Source: an uncultured Phenylobacterium sp. (GTDB lineage Bacteria > Pseudomonadota > Alphaproteobacteria > Caulobacterales > Caulobacteraceae). Taken from it: a stretch of 6,961 nucleotides of DNA. The stretch lies in NCBI GenBank assembly GCA_945952175.1, contig CAMFHW010000223.1, positions 1 to 6,961 on the forward strand, read 5' to 3'. Below are positions 6,719 through 6,961 of the stretch, one piece after another (the stretch's first letter is position 1; the number at the start of each line of letters is the position of its first letter). Position numbers and translations under genes: made by a program. Below the pieces are notes generated by a model. The model was not told the DNA's origin and made no database searches. It saw nothing but the letters and a program-made list of their open reading frames with translations.

Positions 6719-6728
6719 ATTATCGGCC

Positions 6729-6961
6729 ATGGACATCAGCTTGGCGAAGACCTTCTTGGAGGTGGTCGCGACGGGCAGTTTCGTCGGGGCGGCCGATCGG
6801 CTGCACCTCACCCAGACGGCGGTGAGCGCCCGTATCCGGCTGCTGGAAGACCAGGTCGGCCGCCGGCTCTTCGTCCGCAACCGCGCCGGCGCGCGGCTAA
6901 CCCCGGCCGGCGAACGCTTCCAGCATCACGCCACCACCCTCGTCCAAGTCTGGGAACGCGC
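6729..6961 (+). CDS. LysR-family transcriptional regulator, N-terminal part only
   Basis: The frame starts at ATG 6729 and stays open for 77 codons to the right edge, so only the DNA-binding domain is visible. The product begins MDISLAKTFLEVVATGSF and continues with the winged helix-turn-helix: AADRLHLTQTAVSARIRLLE (21-40) is the LysR HTH, followed by LFVRNRAGARLTPAGERF (47-64), the typical wing and linker-helix entry. The effector-binding domain is outside the window. It is divergent from cysJ with 134 bases between, the usual arrangement for a regulator and its target. The N-terminus does not resemble CysB, which begins with a MKLQQLRY-type helix and has a different HTH, so the gene is not named cysB. 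No Shine-Dalgarno sequence precedes the ATG, and no alternative upstream in-frame start looks better. Confidence 0.92.
   Translation, partial: MDISLAKTFLEVVATGSFVGAADRLHLTQTAVSARIRLLEDQVGRRLFVRNRAGARLTPAGERFQHHATTLVQVWER

Larger units (their letters stand above)
6595..6728. promoter_or_regulatory. Divergent cysJ / lysR intergenic control region
   Basis: The only real noncoding stretch in the window, 134 bases between the divergent cysJ and LysR-regulator starts. Its cysJ-proximal half is GC-rich and holds the interlocking repeats at 6619-6650. Its lysR-proximal half (6671-6725) is about 40% GC, sharply lower than the surroundings, as expected for promoter DNA. Promoters for both directions must lie here or in the flanking gene starts. 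I could not assign confident -35/-10 pairs for cysJ. LysR-type regulators commonly sit divergent to their targets and bind such regions (family knowledge), so this is the probable control point for the operon. Confidence 0.8.

Overview
The window is a GC-rich (roughly two-thirds G+C by eye), almost gap-free stretch of bacterial chromosome. Strong G/C preference at third codon positions and the protein families present point to Pseudomonadota. An alphaproteobacterium of the Caulobacterales type would fit, but that placement is an inference and no rRNA or other marker is present.

Layout. Six genes run leftward on the minus strand as one tightly packed cluster. In transcription order they are: NADPH-sulfite reductase flavoprotein cysJ (6594-4750), sulfite reductase hemoprotein cysI (4750-3008), a 1-Cys peroxiredoxin (2975-2343), a cystathionine gamma-synthase metB (2346-1141), an Fe-type superoxide dismutase (1128-484), and a DUF6306-like helical protein that runs off the left edge (484 to beyond 1). 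A LysR-family regulator starts divergently at 6729 on the plus strand and is cut by the right edge. The only sizeable noncoding stretch is the 134-base region 6595-6728 between cysJ and the regulator.

How it works together. CysJ passes NADPH electrons to CysI, which reduces sulfite to sulfide. MetB carries reduced sulfur from cysteine into cystathionine on the methionine route. Interleaved with these are a peroxiredoxin and a superoxide dismutase that remove peroxide and superoxide, plus a small protein with ferritin-like spacing of acidic residues. Start and stop codons overlap at three of the five junctions and the other two gaps are 12 and 32 bases. Co-transcription and translational coupling are therefore very likely, and the cluster reads as a joint sulfur-assimilation and oxidative-defence operon.

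Regulation. The cysJ-lysR intergenic region has an AT-rich core (about 40% GC over 6671-6725) carrying alternating TTGC/GCAA half-sites, plausible operators for the divergent regulator. Just upstream of cysJ (6619-6650) lie two interlocking perfect inverted repeats that would form mutually exclusive hairpins in the cysJ leader RNA. This is the least expected signal in the window. No RNA genes, insertion sequences, CRISPR arrays or convincing terminators were seen.
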